Shown piece after piece: positions 7,516 through 17,647 of a DNA stretch of 64,000 bases. Position 1 is the first letter of the stretch; the number at the start of each line of letters is the position of its first letter. Below the pieces are notes generated by a model, which saw only the letters and a program-made list of their open reading frames with translations, was not told the DNA's origin and searched no databases. The DNA comes from Larkinella rosea (GTDB lineage: Bacteria > Bacteroidota > Bacteroidia > Cytophagales > Spirosomataceae): assembly GCF_003858635.1 (NCBI RefSeq), contig NZ_RQJO01000016.1, positions 1-64,000 of the forward strand. The letters are read 5' to 3'. The position numbers and the translations under genes are program-made.

Positions 7516-8544
7516 ATGTACGACGTGATTATCATTGGTGGGGGGCCGTGCGGTTTGGCGGCCGGAATCGAAGCATCCAAAGCGGGGTTAAGTCATTTGA
7601 TTCTGGAAAAAGGCAGCCTAACGGAGTCGATCCGACGGTATCCGAAAATGATGCGGTTTTTTTCGACGGCCGAAAACATCGAGATTGGCGGCATTCCGTT
7701 TCCGATTGCGGGCGTCAAAGCCAACCGGACCGAAGCCCTGCAGTATTACCGCAAGGTAGCCGGTTATTATAAGCTGAATTTCAAGCTGTTCACGGAAGTA
7801 AAACACGTTACACGCTACCAGTCATCCGACGAGGAGGAAGCCGAACCCAAAGAGCTGTTTACGGTTTTTACCACCAACGATAAAACCTATCAGGCCCGTA
7901 AAATCATTCTGGCAACGGGTTATTTCGACAAACCCCGCTGGCTGAACATACCGGGCGAAGATTTGCCGCACGTCACCCATTATTACGACGAACCGTTTCC
8001 GTATTCATTCACGAACGTCGTTATCGTCGGAGCGTCGAACTCGGCGGTGGAAGCGGCTCTGGAACTATACCGCGCCGATGCCCACGTGACGATTGTGCAC
8101 CGCGCCGACGATTTTCGGAAAACCGTCAAATACTGGCTGGTGCCGGACGTCAAAAACCGGGTGAAAGAAGGAAAAATTCACACCCGGTTCAGCACCTGCG
8201 TGACGCGCATCGAACCGGGGAAAGTTTGCACCACCAACCTGCAAACGGGCGAAGAAAGCGAACTCCCCGCCGACTTTGTGTTGATTCTGACCGGTTATAT
8301 TCCCGACGCCGACTTACTGAAAGAATGCGGTGTGACGCTGAATCCCGAAACCCAGGTGCCGACCTACGACAAGGAAACCTTCGAAACCAACGTGCCGGGT
8401 TTATACGTTTGCGGGACGGTCATGGCGGGCATTTACACCGAAAAAGTGTTCATCGAAAACGGCCGCGACCACGCGAAAGCCATCATCGACCACATCACCG
8501 GAAAACCGGTGCGGAAGGTAGCGGAGTTGATTGAGCGGATTTGA
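7516..8544 (+). CDS. ypdA: YpdA family putative bacillithiol disulfide reductase
   Basis: 342 residues, ATG at 7516. The N-terminal FAD-binding motif is GGGPCGLAAG (about 8-17). A second dinucleotide motif, VGASNSAVEAAL (about residues 173-184), would bind NADPH. A C-terminal VCGTVMAG and the full length fit the YpdA group, FAD proteins that reduce bacillithiol disulfide. The cysteine in GGGPCG is typical of this group. The gene is divergent from the Kef pair, so thiol redox control and electrophile defence sit side by side. Bacillithiol biosynthesis genes are not in the window, so the substrate is inferred from the family. Confidence 0.88.
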   Translation: MYDVIIIGGGPCGLAAGIEASKAGLSHLILEKGSLTESIRRYPKMMRFFSTAENIEIGGIPFPIAGVKANRTEALQYYRKVAGYYKLNFKLFTEVKHVTRYQSSDEEEAEPKELFTVFTTNDKTYQARKIILATGYFDKPRWLNIPGEDLPHVTHYYDEPFPYSFTNVVIVGASNSAVEAALELYRADAHVTIVHRADDFRKTVKYWLVPDVKNRVKEGKIHTRFSTCVTRIEPGKVCTTNLQTGEESELPADFVLILTGYIPDADLLKECGVTLNPETQVPTYDKETFETNVPGLYVCGTVMAGIYTEKVFIENGRDHAKAIIDHITGKPVRKVAELIERI

Positions 8545-8554
8545 AAACCGGTCC

Positions 8555-10591
8555 TTACTCTGCCGGAAGCCTGATCCGAAACGTAGTACCTTGGTTCGGA
8601 ACACTTTCGAACGAGATTTTCCCGGCATGGGCTTCCACAATCTGTTTGGTAATCGACAGACCGAGGCCAAACGATTCTTCACCCGCAGTTCCCTTGCGTT
8701 TCGATTCGGTAAAGACATCGAAAATTTTATCACCAACTTCCGGTGGGATGCCGATCCCGTTGTCCCGGACGCTTAATTGAACCCATTTCGGACCGGTTTC
8801 GATCGACAGGTCAATGACGGAGCCCACCGGACTGAATTTGATGGCATTGGAAAGCAGGTTACTCACCACGCGCCACATCTTTTCGTAATTAAGCCGAAGC
8901 ACGGCCGGTTTAAGCTGTAACCGGATCTGCTGTTGCTTTTGGGCGGCCCGATGCGCCAGCATATCGGCACACTGTTGAACCAGATCGGCCAGGTTGACCT
9001 CTTCCCGTTTGAAATGCTCTTTCGACGAGCCATCCATGTGCATCAGGTTGTTGACCAGTTCCAGCGAGTTGTTGCCGGAATCTTTGATGAGTTTCAGAAA
9101 CTCCCGGTCATCGTCGCCCCGGTTATCGTCGTCCAGCATCATCTCCGCCATCGACGACATCGCTCCGATCGGGTTGCGCAGGTCGTGGGCCACAATTTTC
9201 ATCAGCCGGGCATTTTCCCGCTGGCTGTTTTCGAGTGCCGAAAGCGTCCGCTGCATCTGGCTGTTGAGTTCCGTCAGGTTCCTGACGTTGGTGCGGGAGC
9301 GGTGGTAAAAAAGCCAGATGACGAAAATCAGACACAGGGCCATGGCCAGAAAAACCGACAGGCCGATCACATAACTCGTCTTCAGTTCACCGCTTTTCTC
9401 CAGCATCGAAAGTCTGTATTTCTGCTCGTGCTCCCGAAGCACCTGATCCATGTCCACTTTTTTAAGTCCGGCATCCAGCCGATCCAGGGAGTCGCGGTAG
9501 GCGTGGTATTTCGTTGAAAACCGGTAAGCGCCGGCAATATCACCCGCTTTGTCGTAATAGAGTCCTTTCAGTTGGTACCAATTTTCCCAGATAGCACCGT
9601 GGGAAATGCTTTTGCCACGACCCGACGCCAGGTCCGCTCCCAGCCGGTCGAGCAACGGTTTCGCTTTGGGCAACCGATTGTGGTTGATGTATAAGCGGGC
9701 CAGCTTGATTTTACCGGTTTGGGCATCTTCAATCGAAAATCCCGGCCGGTCGTTGAGCCGGATGTTGGTCAGCAAATGCGCTTCGGCTTCCTGAAATTGA
9801 TTCAATTTGGCATAAGCTCCGCCCAGATTTCCTTCCACAACGGCGCGGGCGGTGGTAATAAAATCACGCTTGTGAGGGTACTGGTTGAGGCTCGCCTTGA
9901 TAAAGTGTAGCGCCCGGTTGTAGTAGACCACGGCAGAATCCGGCCGGCCGGATTTTTCGAAACACAGGGCAATCGAATTCAGAACACTCTGGCGCTGAAT
10001 AAAACCGTATTGAAAAATCGGATTCGAACACGAAGCAACTTCGTCGTAAGCCTGTTTAAAATAGGGAATCGCCTGTCGGTACTGCTCCTGCCGGTACCGG
10101 ATCACGCCCAGAGCACTCGTAAAATCGCTCATGCTGCAATTGTCCAGAATGCCTTTGGAGAAGTTTCTGCCATCGTAATACTGCTTGAAGGCCTGGTTGT
10201 ATTTCTTTTCTTCCTCCAGCAAATTGGCCAGCGCATAAAGCGAGTGAGCATATTCATTCCGGTAGGCGGTTTTTGCCTTTTCCAGAATGGCCAGCATGCT
10301 ATCCACATACATTCGCCGTTTGACCAGATTATGGTCATAATGCTTGTAATAGCTGGCTTTGACATTGTATTTTTTCCATAAATCGCCCAGGCCGGGATTG
10401 GGCAATGCCTGATATGCCGAATCCAGATAATGAAGGGAGACAGCCGCATCTTTTCCATCCATGAGGTTGGTGGCTCGTTCGGCTACGCTGTCGGCCCAGG
10501 CAATGTGGTCGGAGGAAGAATAAGGCATTTTTTCACAGGATAGTGTCGCCCAAAACACAATCAGGATAAAAAGAGTACACGTTTTAATCAT
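8555..10591 (-). CDS. TPR-containing sensor histidine kinase
   Basis: 678 residues from the ATG at 10591 (MIKTCTLF); an upstream in-frame start adds 13 unlikely residues. The N-terminus is a hydrophobic export signal ending near Cys19 (weak lipobox). About 350 residues of helical TPR-like repeats follow, then one membrane helix (around YVIGLSVFLAMALCLIFVIW), a coiled linker, HisKA with His in IVAHDLRNPIGAMSSM, and HATPase_c with DNGIGIPPEVG and GLGLSI. TPRs outside and the kinase inside is a common Bacteroidota sensor layout. No response regulator is adjacent, so it is an orphan kinase. Its stop is 10 bases from the convergent ypdA stop. Confidence 0.9.
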   Translation of the reverse strand: MIKTCTLFILIVFWATLSCEKMPYSSSDHIAWADSVAERATNLMDGKDAAVSLHYLDSAYQALPNPGLGDLWKKYNVKASYYKHYDHNLVKRRMYVDSMLAILEKAKTAYRNEYAHSLYALANLLEEEKKYNQAFKQYYDGRNFSKGILDNCSMSDFTSALGVIRYRQEQYRQAIPYFKQAYDEVASCSNPIFQYGFIQRQSVLNSIALCFEKSGRPDSAVVYYNRALHFIKASLNQYPHKRDFITTARAVVEGNLGGAYAKLNQFQEAEAHLLTNIRLNDRPGFSIEDAQTGKIKLARLYINHNRLPKAKPLLDRLGADLASGRGKSISHGAIWENWYQLKGLYYDKAGDIAGAYRFSTKYHAYRDSLDRLDAGLKKVDMDQVLREHEQKYRLSMLEKSGELKTSYVIGLSVFLAMALCLIFVIWLFYHRSRTNVRNLTELNSQMQRTLSALENSQRENARLMKIVAHDLRNPIGAMSSMAEMMLDDDNRGDDDREFLKLIKDSGNNSLELVNNLMHMDGSSKEHFKREEVNLADLVQQCADMLAHRAAQKQQQIRLQLKPAVLRLNYEKMWRVVSNLLSNAIKFSPVGSVIDLSIETGPKWVQLSVRDNGIGIPPEVGDKIFDVFTESKRKGTAGEESFGLGLSITKQIVEAHAGKISFESVPNQGTTFRIRLPAE

Positions 10592-10867
10592 ACTTTTTCC
10601 GTACACGTTGAGACTTGCAATCGCACACAAACAAATCCGGTCAATCAGGTATTAAAATAGATACAATTTTATGATTATTACAAAGCAAAAGGTTGGTTAT
10701 CATCACAAAAGTCACGTTTTAGTGACCGATAAATTCCCAATTTTGTCAAACCGGTTTTCTTCCGGTAAAATATTCGATGCCGACAGCGTATCAACGGGTA
10801 GGCACAGAACACGATAGCCCGGATTTGTCCTTATCTTGCAGGCTGATTCTGACCAGCTCACGCTTTT

Positions 10868-13273
10868 ATGAAAACCAGGCTGCTTTTTTGCTTCATCCTT
10901 TTCACTTCTTTTTCCTTTGCCCAAACCCCTGCACCCGTTGCCCCCAATCGCATCGGCGAACCGTCCCGCTGGCAAACCGATTTCTGGAAAGCGCAGTGGA
11001 TTGGCCACCCGACGGCACCAATTCGGGCTTATGGCGTGTATCATTTCCGCAAGAGTTTTGAGCTGGCGCAAAAACCGGGTCGCTTCGTGATCAACGTTTC
11101 CGGCGATAACCGCTACCGGCTGTTTGTCAATGGCAAAGCCGTGGTTTCCGGCCCGGCCCGCAGCGATCTCCAAAACTGGAATTACGAAACCGTCGATATT
11201 GCGCCCTACCTGAATGCCGGCAAAAATACCCTGGCCGCCGTGGTGACCTACATGGCCGAATACGCGCCGTTTGCGCAGATGAACTACCAGTTTGGGTTTA
11301 TCGTGCAGGGCGAAGGCGACGCCGAACAGGTGGTCAATACCAATAATACCTGGAAAATTCTTCAGAATCCGGCCTATTCGCCGGTGATCAACGACATTCC
11401 GAAACTGCGGACGTACATCGTCATCGGCGCGGGCGACCGGGTCGATGCGGCTAAATATCCCTGGGGCTGGGAAGCAACCACCTTCGACGACGCCGGTTGG
11501 TTGCCCGCAAAACCGGTCGGCTGGCCCGCAAAACCGCGCGGTTTGGGAACCGACGGCAACTGGAATCTGGTGCCGCGCACCATCCCGCTGATGGAAGAAA
11601 CTCCGCTCCGGCTCACGACCGTTCGGCGGGCCGAAGGCGTCGATGTAGACGATGATTTTTTACAGGGGAAAAACGCCTTTACCGTTCACCGCAACCACAA
11701 AGCTGTTATCCTGCTCGATCAGGGTTACCTGACCAATGCGTATCCGGAACTGACCGTCAGCCGGGGCAAAGATGCCGTCATCACGCTGGCCTACGCCGAA
11801 GCCATGATGGACGAAAAGCGGCAGAAAGGAAACCGCAACCAGGTGGAAGGCAAGCAATTATACGGCTTTGAGGATCAGTTCATCGGCGACGGCAGCAAGC
11901 AGAAACGCACCTTCCGGCCGTTGCTGTTCCGCACCTACCGGTACGTACAAATCACCATTGAAACCAAAGGCGAACCGCTGGAAATCCACGACCTGATTGG
12001 CCATTTTACGGGTTATCCGTTTCAGGAAAAAGCCCGGTTTGCCAGCAGCGACGAAAGCCTGAAGAACATCTGGGCCGTCGGCTGGCGGACGGCGCGGCTT
12101 TGCGCCGGGGAAACCTATTACGATTGTCCATATTACGAACAGTTTCAGTATACCGGCGACACCCGCATTCAGTCGTTCATTTCGCTCTACGTGACGGGCG
12201 ACGACCGGCTGATGCGGAAAGCCATCGCGGATTTCGACCACAGTCGCTTCAACGACGGTCTGACGCAAAGCCGCTACCCGAGTGCTGATTTTCAGGTCAT
12301 TCCGCCGTTTTCACTCTATTGGGTCAGCATGGTTTACGATTACTGGATGCACCGCAAAGACGATAAATTCGTGGAATCCATGATGCCCGGTATTGTCAGT
12401 GTGCTGGACTGGCACGAAAAACGGCTGGCGACCAACGGCCTGAACGGCCCACTGGAATGGTGGAATTTCGTCGACTGGTCGAAGTGGGACGCCCCGGAGG
12501 AAGGCATGGGCGGAGTACCGAAAGGTGCGCGGAAAGGCGGTTCGGCCATTCTGACGTTGCAACAGGCCTACACCATGCAGCGGATTTCGCAACTGTTTTA
12601 TCACTACGGTAAAAACCAGCAGGCCGAACATTACCGCCTGGTGGGCATCCGGCTGGCGAAAAATGTCTACGACCGCTGCTGGGACGCGGGCCGGGGGTTG
12701 ATGGCCGACACGCCCGACAAAACCGGTTTCAGCCAGCACGCCAACATCTGGGCCATTCTGACCGACGCCGTGCCGGTGGCGCAGCAAAAGGTCTTGATGC
12801 AGAAAATCATGAGCGATCCCAGTTTGATTCAGGCGACGTTTTACTTCAAATTCTACCTGTTTCAGGCGCTGAAAAAAACTGGGATGGCCGATCAGTTCTT
12901 GCCGATGCTGAAACCCTGGCACGACATGCTGGCGCTGGGCCTGACGACTTTCGCCGAAAACCCCGAACCGACCCGCTCCGACTGCCATGCCTGGAGTGCC
13001 GCCCCGAATTACGAATTTCTGTCGACGGTTTGCGGCATCAATCCCGCTTCACCCGGTTTTGAAACGGTCGTCATTACGCCCTACCTCGGCAATCTGCAAT
13101 TTGCGGAAGGCGCCATGCCGCACCCGGCGGGAGAGATTGCCGTGCGGTTCGACAAAACCCCCACCGGCGGATTAAAAGGCACCATTACGCTGCCCGAAGG
13201 CCTGACCGGAACGCTGAAATGGAAAGGAAAAACCGTTGCGTTGAAGGAAGGGCAGCAGGCGGTTAGTTTGTGA
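10868..13273 (+). CDS. Alpha-L-rhamnosidase (GH78-like), exported
   Basis: 801 residues, ATG at 10868. Signal peptide to about residue 19 (MKTRLLFCFILFTSFSFAQ). N-terminal beta-sandwich domains contain FWKAQWIGHP and a jelly-roll (NRYRLFVNGKAV). The (alpha/alpha)6 barrel has CPYYEQFQYTGDTRIQ and the acidic EWWNFVDWSKWD region, and a C-terminal beta-sandwich follows. These are the marks of GH78-type rhamnosidases, which remove terminal alpha-L-rhamnose from plant or bacterial glycans. There is no T9SS tail, so a periplasmic location is likely. Its end overlaps the convergent membrane gene by 11 bases. The 10592-10867 gap upstream is shared with the divergent kinase and shows no clear promoter. 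Confidence 0.88.
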   Translation: MKTRLLFCFILFTSFSFAQTPAPVAPNRIGEPSRWQTDFWKAQWIGHPTAPIRAYGVYHFRKSFELAQKPGRFVINVSGDNRYRLFVNGKAVVSGPARSDLQNWNYETVDIAPYLNAGKNTLAAVVTYMAEYAPFAQMNYQFGFIVQGEGDAEQVVNTNNTWKILQNPAYSPVINDIPKLRTYIVIGAGDRVDAAKYPWGWEATTFDDAGWLPAKPVGWPAKPRGLGTDGNWNLVPRTIPLMEETPLRLTTVRRAEGVDVDDDFLQGKNAFTVHRNHKAVILLDQGYLTNAYPELTVSRGKDAVITLAYAEAMMDEKRQKGNRNQVEGKQLYGFEDQFIGDGSKQKRTFRPLLFRTYRYVQITIETKGEPLEIHDLIGHFTGYPFQEKARFASSDESLKNIWAVGWRTARLCAGETYYDCPYYEQFQYTGDTRIQSFISLYVTGDDRLMRKAIADFDHSRFNDGLTQSRYPSADFQVIPPFSLYWVSMVYDYWMHRKDDKFVESMMPGIVSVLDWHEKRLATNGLNGPLEWWNFVDWSKWDAPEEGMGGVPKGARKGGSAILTLQQAYTMQRISQLFYHYGKNQQAEHYRLVGIRLAKNVYDRCWDAGRGLMADTPDKTGFSQHANIWAILTDAVPVAQQKVLMQKIMSDPSLIQATFYFKFYLFQALKKTGMADQFLPMLKPWHDMLALGLTTFAENPEPTRSDCHAWSAAPNYEFLSTVCGINPASPGFETVVITPYLGNLQFAEGAMPHPAGEIAVRFDKTPTGGLKGTITLPEGLTGTLKWKGKTVALKEGQQAVSL

Positions 13274-14888
13274 TCGCGGCCGGTTTCCGCTCAAAAATTC
13301 GCACATCCTCAATCGTTTTCACCAACTGATAATGCTGGCTGATGTAGTTTTTAACCAACGGATAATTTTCGAATTGGTAGGCTTTGTCGGCAAACATGGA
13401 GATGCGGGGCGTCATCACGTCCACAAATAGGCGTGGTTTGTTTTGTTCCAGATCGCTCAGAAATTCCTTCATTCGGAAAGCTTGTGTCGAGGTCGGGTAA
13501 TAGACCCAGAACGCATTGGAATTTCGGTAGCCCATCGGTCGGCGGGAATAGGCGTGGAGACGGTCGACGTAGCCCCACAGCACCAGACCGTCGTCCGGCT
13601 GGCTGCGGTTTTGGATTTCGGCCGAAATCCGCTGGAACAACGGTTCGCCGGGGTGAATGTCGAGCGGTTTTCGGAAAAAACAGTTGATCGAAGCCTGCGC
13701 CAAAACCGTTCCTAGAATTACCAGAATGATTTTTTGCGTAATCGCCACATCAAACGTACTACACAGAACGGAAAGTAGAAACAAGCTGGGAAAAACCAGA
13801 AATAGCAGGTAATGGGTGTAATTATTCCCCGCCTGCAAAACCGCATAAAAACTGGCCACCAGCCAGATTAGCCCGAACCAAAACCGCTCTTTTTGATCGG
13901 TCGCAACTAAAACCGGTCGGCGAATTTGCATGAAAAGCCCGACCAGAATAGCCCCGAAGATCCCAATCCAGTACAGGAAAAACTGGTACGAATGCAGCAA
14001 ATAACGAACGATACGGACCGGCGAAAACCGCTCCCCAGGCGACAAATCCGAGTATTCGGTGGTGTAGGAATAAACGAAATAATTGCTGAAATAATCGCCC
14101 CAAAACGAGTCCAGATCGTTTTTCCCGGCGTAATAAGCCGTTAACAGCAAAACCGGTAACAAAGCTCCGATCAGCAAGGCGGGCAAAGCCGAAAACCGCC
14201 GGGCCTGGTAGAGTTTCCAGACACCGAGTAAGCCCAGAACGACGCCCATCGGCACGGTCTGGAACTTCACGAATGGCAAACAGCCCAGCCAGAATCCGAT
14301 GCCTGCAACCGCCCAAACCGGTTTTTCACGGATACGCAGCAGCCCGGAAAGACCCAGGATTAGCCACAAATTGCCGGTGACTTCGGTATTGAAACTGGCA
14401 AAATCATTCCAGACCATGCTCAGCAGCAGCAGGGGAAGCCAGATCAACGCCAACGTCATTTCTTCGGCGAGGTACTTTTTCAGGATTCGCCCGAATAACC
14501 AGAGCGTGATGCACCAAAGCAGAACGCCGATTAGATCGGTCAGCCGGTAATCGAGCGGAATGCCGATTAGTTCGGCAATCGCCAGCGGCAAAACTGCCAG
14601 CGGGCGGCCGTCGGAATAGTTGAGTAAGGTGTAAAGCGGATCGCTGGCTTTTCCGACGGTCAAGGCCGTTGCCATCCAGGTGCTCGTATCAATATTCTGT
14701 TCCCGATCCGGCGCGTAAAGGATTCGAATGCCGATAAAAAGCAAAAATGAAATTACCCACAAAGCACGCCCGGAAAGATTCGGAAATGAATCGCGAAAAA
14801 GCACTTTCCACCCAAGTATGAAACTCCAGCCCACCAGCAGAAATCCGATGAAAAGCCGGAAAGGAAGGGCGTAAACAACGGTTTCCAT
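13263..14888 (-). CDS. Polytopic membrane protein, GT-C glycosyltransferase-like
   Basis: 541 residues, ATG at 14888. About 11-13 membrane helices with a periplasmic C-terminal domain of ~130 residues. An acidic early loop (DREQNIDTSTW) sits where GT-C enzymes (ArnT, PMT, GtrC types) carry their catalytic Asp/Glu. It ends a five-gene operon with a polyprenyl-phosphate glycosyltransferase, so a transferase that moves the lipid-linked sugar onto an outer glycan is the likely role. This is inferred from topology and context, not from a clear family match. Its start and the methyltransferase stop share TGATG. Confidence 0.6.
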   Translation of the reverse strand: METVVYALPFRLFIGFLLVGWSFILGWKVLFRDSFPNLSGRALWVISFLLFIGIRILYAPDREQNIDTSTWMATALTVGKASDPLYTLLNYSDGRPLAVLPLAIAELIGIPLDYRLTDLIGVLLWCITLWLFGRILKKYLAEEMTLALIWLPLLLLSMVWNDFASFNTEVTGNLWLILGLSGLLRIREKPVWAVAGIGFWLGCLPFVKFQTVPMGVVLGLLGVWKLYQARRFSALPALLIGALLPVLLLTAYYAGKNDLDSFWGDYFSNYFVYSYTTEYSDLSPGERFSPVRIVRYLLHSYQFFLYWIGIFGAILVGLFMQIRRPVLVATDQKERFWFGLIWLVASFYAVLQAGNNYTHYLLFLVFPSLFLLSVLCSTFDVAITQKIILVILGTVLAQASINCFFRKPLDIHPGEPLFQRISAEIQNRSQPDDGLVLWGYVDRLHAYSRRPMGYRNSNAFWVYYPTSTQAFRMKEFLSDLEQNKPRLFVDVMTPRISMFADKAYQFENYPLVKNYISQHYQLVKTIEDVRIFERKPAAITN

Positions 14889-15640
14889 CAGCGCATTACG
14901 GTGAAAAGCGAACTGCCAAAAAGCGGTTTTCGGAATAGCCGTTCCTCCAGACGGAGAATGTTGAGCAGCAGGGTGTTAAGCCAGTGGGGCGGCTGATTGA
15001 CATCGGAATGAACCGGCCGGGCCGGATTCAGTCGCCAGACCAGCAACTGAATCTTGCGGACAACCCAGATGGGAATGGTCAGCAGGAAATTCCAGTAAAA
15101 AACCTGCTTCAACGAAAAACCGGTTTGTCCCGCAAAATCCGCCAGTTCTTTTTTCACAAACCGCCGGGAGATGTTCAGGGCAATGTCGTGGGTGCCGCGC
15201 AGGGCCGGAAAGGCATTGTTGTTGCTGATAAAAATACCGCCCGGACGCAGTCGTTGCCGAAAGACGCCCAGAATATGCCGAATCTGTTCGTCATTGAAAA
15301 AGTACAGCACGTCGTCGCAGATGATCACATCGAAGCTTTCACTGGGATGAAAAGAGTTGATATCCAACAGATTATGGAGTTCAACCGGCAGATTTCGCTC
15401 CCGGGAAAAGAAAACCGCATCGGTCGAAGCATCGAAACCCAGGGTATTCAAATACCCTGCCTGCCGGAGGGCATCGAGCAAACCGCCGGTGCCACAACCG
15501 GCATCCAGAATGCGAATGGACTGATCAGTCGGAAAAACGGTTTGAATTTGACGAATTACTTTGTTGTGCAGAACGCGATACCACCATAATTTACGCTCTG
15601 CTTGATACATACTTTCGTACTCGTCCCGATTTCCGATCAT
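14888..15640 (-). CDS. Class I SAM-dependent methyltransferase
   Basis: 250 residues from the ATG at 15640 (MIGNRDEYESMY). A start at 15682 is possible but would overlap the upstream gene by 92 bases; 15610 is another choice. Motif I is ILDAGCGTGGLLDAL, motif II LGFDAS, and a post-motif stretch FDVIICDDVLYFF; LRPGGIFISNNN follows. The C-terminal third is hydrophobic (LLTIPIWVVRKIQLLVW), suggesting membrane association. In an operon making a 3-amino sugar it could methylate the amino group or a sugar hydroxyl. The acceptor is inferred from context only. Confidence 0.8.
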   Translation of the reverse strand: MIGNRDEYESMYQAERKLWWYRVLHNKVIRQIQTVFPTDQSIRILDAGCGTGGLLDALRQAGYLNTLGFDASTDAVFFSRERNLPVELHNLLDINSFHPSESFDVIICDDVLYFFNDEQIRHILGVFRQRLRPGGIFISNNNAFPALRGTHDIALNISRRFVKKELADFAGQTGFSLKQVFYWNFLLTIPIWVVRKIQLLVWRLNPARPVHSDVNQPPHWLNTLLLNILRLEERLFRKPLFGSSLFTVMR

Positions 15641-16556
15641 AGTTGAAATGTTCCGATTTGATGACGTACTGCGGCAGGCCACTCTGCATCATAAAAAGCC
15701 GACCGACGTATTCGCCGAGTAAGCCCATCCCAAAAAGCTGAATGCCCCCGCAGAGACAAACCGTAAGCCAGATCAAATGGTCGGTCAGGGGCAGGTGTTG
15801 GGTCAATAATGAACCGACGATTTCGGCCAGACCCGCCACAACGCTGAAGCCAATCATGAAGATCCCCAGCGTGGTCAACAACCGGAGCGGCTGAACGGAG
15901 TAACCAAAAAGAATCGTCAGAAAAAGGGAAATCAGCCGCTGGACGGTGTAGTTGGAGCCTCCTTCCTGGCGTTTTTCGTGTTGTACGGTTACGCGGCCCA
16001 CGTTGCGCGTGGTCCGGAAAATCAGGCCGTCCAGATACGGATACGGGCCGTTGTACTGAATGATTTCCTGAACGATTTCCTGCCGCAGCAATTTAAAACT
16101 CGACAGGTACAGGTCGGACGGTTTCCGGAGCAGCCAGGTCGTCAGCCGGTTGACCAGCCAACTGCCCACGTTTCGGAACCAGACGTGTTCTTTTTTGTCG
16201 TATTGTGAATAAACCACATCATAATCGCCCTGCTGCGCTTCGCGCAACAGCTTGATGATTTCCTGCGGTGGATTCTGAAAATCGTCGTCAATAATGACGC
16301 AATATTCACCCCGCGCGTGGTTCAAACCGCACATGACGGCGTGAAATTCGCCAAAGTTTTTGCGCAGTGAAACAAACTGAACCTGTTCAAAGGTTTGGGT
16401 CAGGGTTTCGCAGATGTCTTCGGACGCGTCCCGGCTGCCGTCGTTGACCAGCACAATCTCAAAATCATACGCGGATAACTCGTACGTGAGGCATTCCACC
16501 AGCGGAAAGATGGTGCGTTCACTGTTGTAGACTGGGATAATGACAGAGAGTAGCAT
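15591..16556 (-). CDS. GT2 polyprenyl-phosphate glycosyltransferase (GtrB/ArnC/DPM1-like)
   Basis: 321 residues from the ATG at 16556, which overlaps the aminotransferase stop as TGATG; a TTG one codon earlier is less likely. The GT-A domain has SVIIPVYNSE, VNDGSRDAS and DDDFQNPPQEI. Two C-terminal membrane helices (about 235-255 and 268-292) are followed by GLLGEYVGRLF, the signature of GtrB/ArnC-type enzymes that charge undecaprenyl phosphate with a nucleotide-activated sugar. It is the probable link between the soluble sugar-making enzymes upstream and the polytopic transferase downstream. Confidence 0.88.
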   Translation of the reverse strand: MLLSVIIPVYNSERTIFPLVECLTYELSAYDFEIVLVNDGSRDASEDICETLTQTFEQVQFVSLRKNFGEFHAVMCGLNHARGEYCVIIDDDFQNPPQEIIKLLREAQQGDYDVVYSQYDKKEHVWFRNVGSWLVNRLTTWLLRKPSDLYLSSFKLLRQEIVQEIIQYNGPYPYLDGLIFRTTRNVGRVTVQHEKRQEGGSNYTVQRLISLFLTILFGYSVQPLRLLTTLGIFMIGFSVVAGLAEIVGSLLTQHLPLTDHLIWLTVCLCGGIQLFGMGLLGEYVGRLFMMQSGLPQYVIKSEHFNYDRKSGRVRKYVSSRA

Positions 16557-17647
16557 CAATTGGGGGCGTTATTGATTGTTTCAATAATATAGTCCACCTC
16601 AACATTCGTCAGCACGGTATTGAGGGGCAAACTTAACACTTCCCGGTGTAGATGTTCGGTCAAAGGTAATTCCAGATGCCGGTAGTCAGCGTAAGCGTCC
16701 TGCTCATGGGGAGCTACCGGATAATGAATAACCGTACCGATATTTTTCTGATGAAGATACGACATAAATGCATCCCGTTGCGGATGACGAACCACAAAAA
16801 GATGCCAGACATCCTCGTGAATGTGATCGGACGGGGGTAAACTGAGCGTCGGATGCTTAATTTCGGCCAGATAACGGGTCGCAATGGCTTGCCGACGCCG
16901 ATTGTCAGCGTCGAGATGCGGTAATTTCACCCCGAGGAGAGCCGCCTGCAATTCGTCCAGCCGACTGTTCATTCCCTGAATCTGGTGGATGTATTTCTGC
17001 TCGGAGCCGTAGTTCCGCAACAGCCTTACCCGATGGGCCAACGCGTCGTCATTGGTCAAAACCGCTCCGGCATCACCCAGAGCGCCCAGGTTTTTGGTGG
17101 GGTAAAAACTAAAGGCTGCCGCATCGGACAGGTTCCCCGCTTTCCGGTTCTGGTACGTTGCTCCGTGCGCCTGGGCCGCGTCTTCGATGATTTTCAGGTT
17201 GTATTTTGCGGCCAGTTCCTGAATGGGAGTCATGTCGCAGCAGCGCCCGTAGAGGTGAACCACCACAATGGCCCGGGTTTTTTCGGTAATCAGGGGTTCA
17301 ATTTGAGCAGCGGCCAGGTTGTAGGTGCGCGCGTCCGGTTCGGCAAAAACCGGTACCAGACTCAGGGCGGTAATGGGTAGAACCGTCGCAATGTAGGTAT
17401 TCGCCGGGATAATGATTTCGCTTCCCGCCGGAAAGTCCAGTGCCCTGAAAATCAGATGAATAGCATCGAGTCCGTTGCCAACACCAATCCCATGTTTTAC
17501 CCCGCAATAGTCGGCAAAATTCCTCTCAAACGTCTCCACTTCGCGCCCCAACACATACCAGCCCGAAGCCAGAACCCGGCTGGCGGCTGCCTGCAGCGAT
17601 TCCGAATACGGTTTGTTTACCTGTTTGAGGTCTAAATGTGGAATCAT
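16556..17647 (-). CDS. DegT/DnrJ/EryC1/StrS sugar aminotransferase (FdtB/QdtB-like)
   Basis: 363 residues, ATG at 17647, overlapping the upstream stop as ATGA. PLP enzyme of the DegT family: [14 protein letters not shown] (cofactor phosphate region), EDAAQAHGA (Asp pairing the pyridine N), and [15 protein letters not shown] with the Schiff-base Lys. The combination with a 3,4-ketoisomerase gene immediately upstream points to a 3-aminotransferase that makes dTDP-3-amino-3,6-dideoxyhexose (FdtB or QdtB type). Galacto- or gluco-configuration cannot be read from the sequence. Confidence 0.9.
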   Translation of the reverse strand: MIPHLDLKQVNKPYSESLQAAASRVLASGWYVLGREVETFERNFADYCGVKHGIGVGNGLDAIHLIFRALDFPAGSEIIIPANTYIATVLPITALSLVPVFAEPDARTYNLAAAQIEPLITEKTRAIVVVHLYGRCCDMTPIQELAAKYNLKIIEDAAQAHGATYQNRKAGNLSDAAAFSFYPTKNLGALGDAGAVLTNDDALAHRVRLLRNYGSEQKYIHQIQGMNSRLDELQAALLGVKLPHLDADNRRRQAIATRYLAEIKHPTLSLPPSDHIHEDVWHLFVVRHPQRDAFMSYLHQKNIGTVIHYPVAPHEQDAYADYRHLELPLTEHLHREVLSLPLNTVLTNVEVDYIIETINNAPN

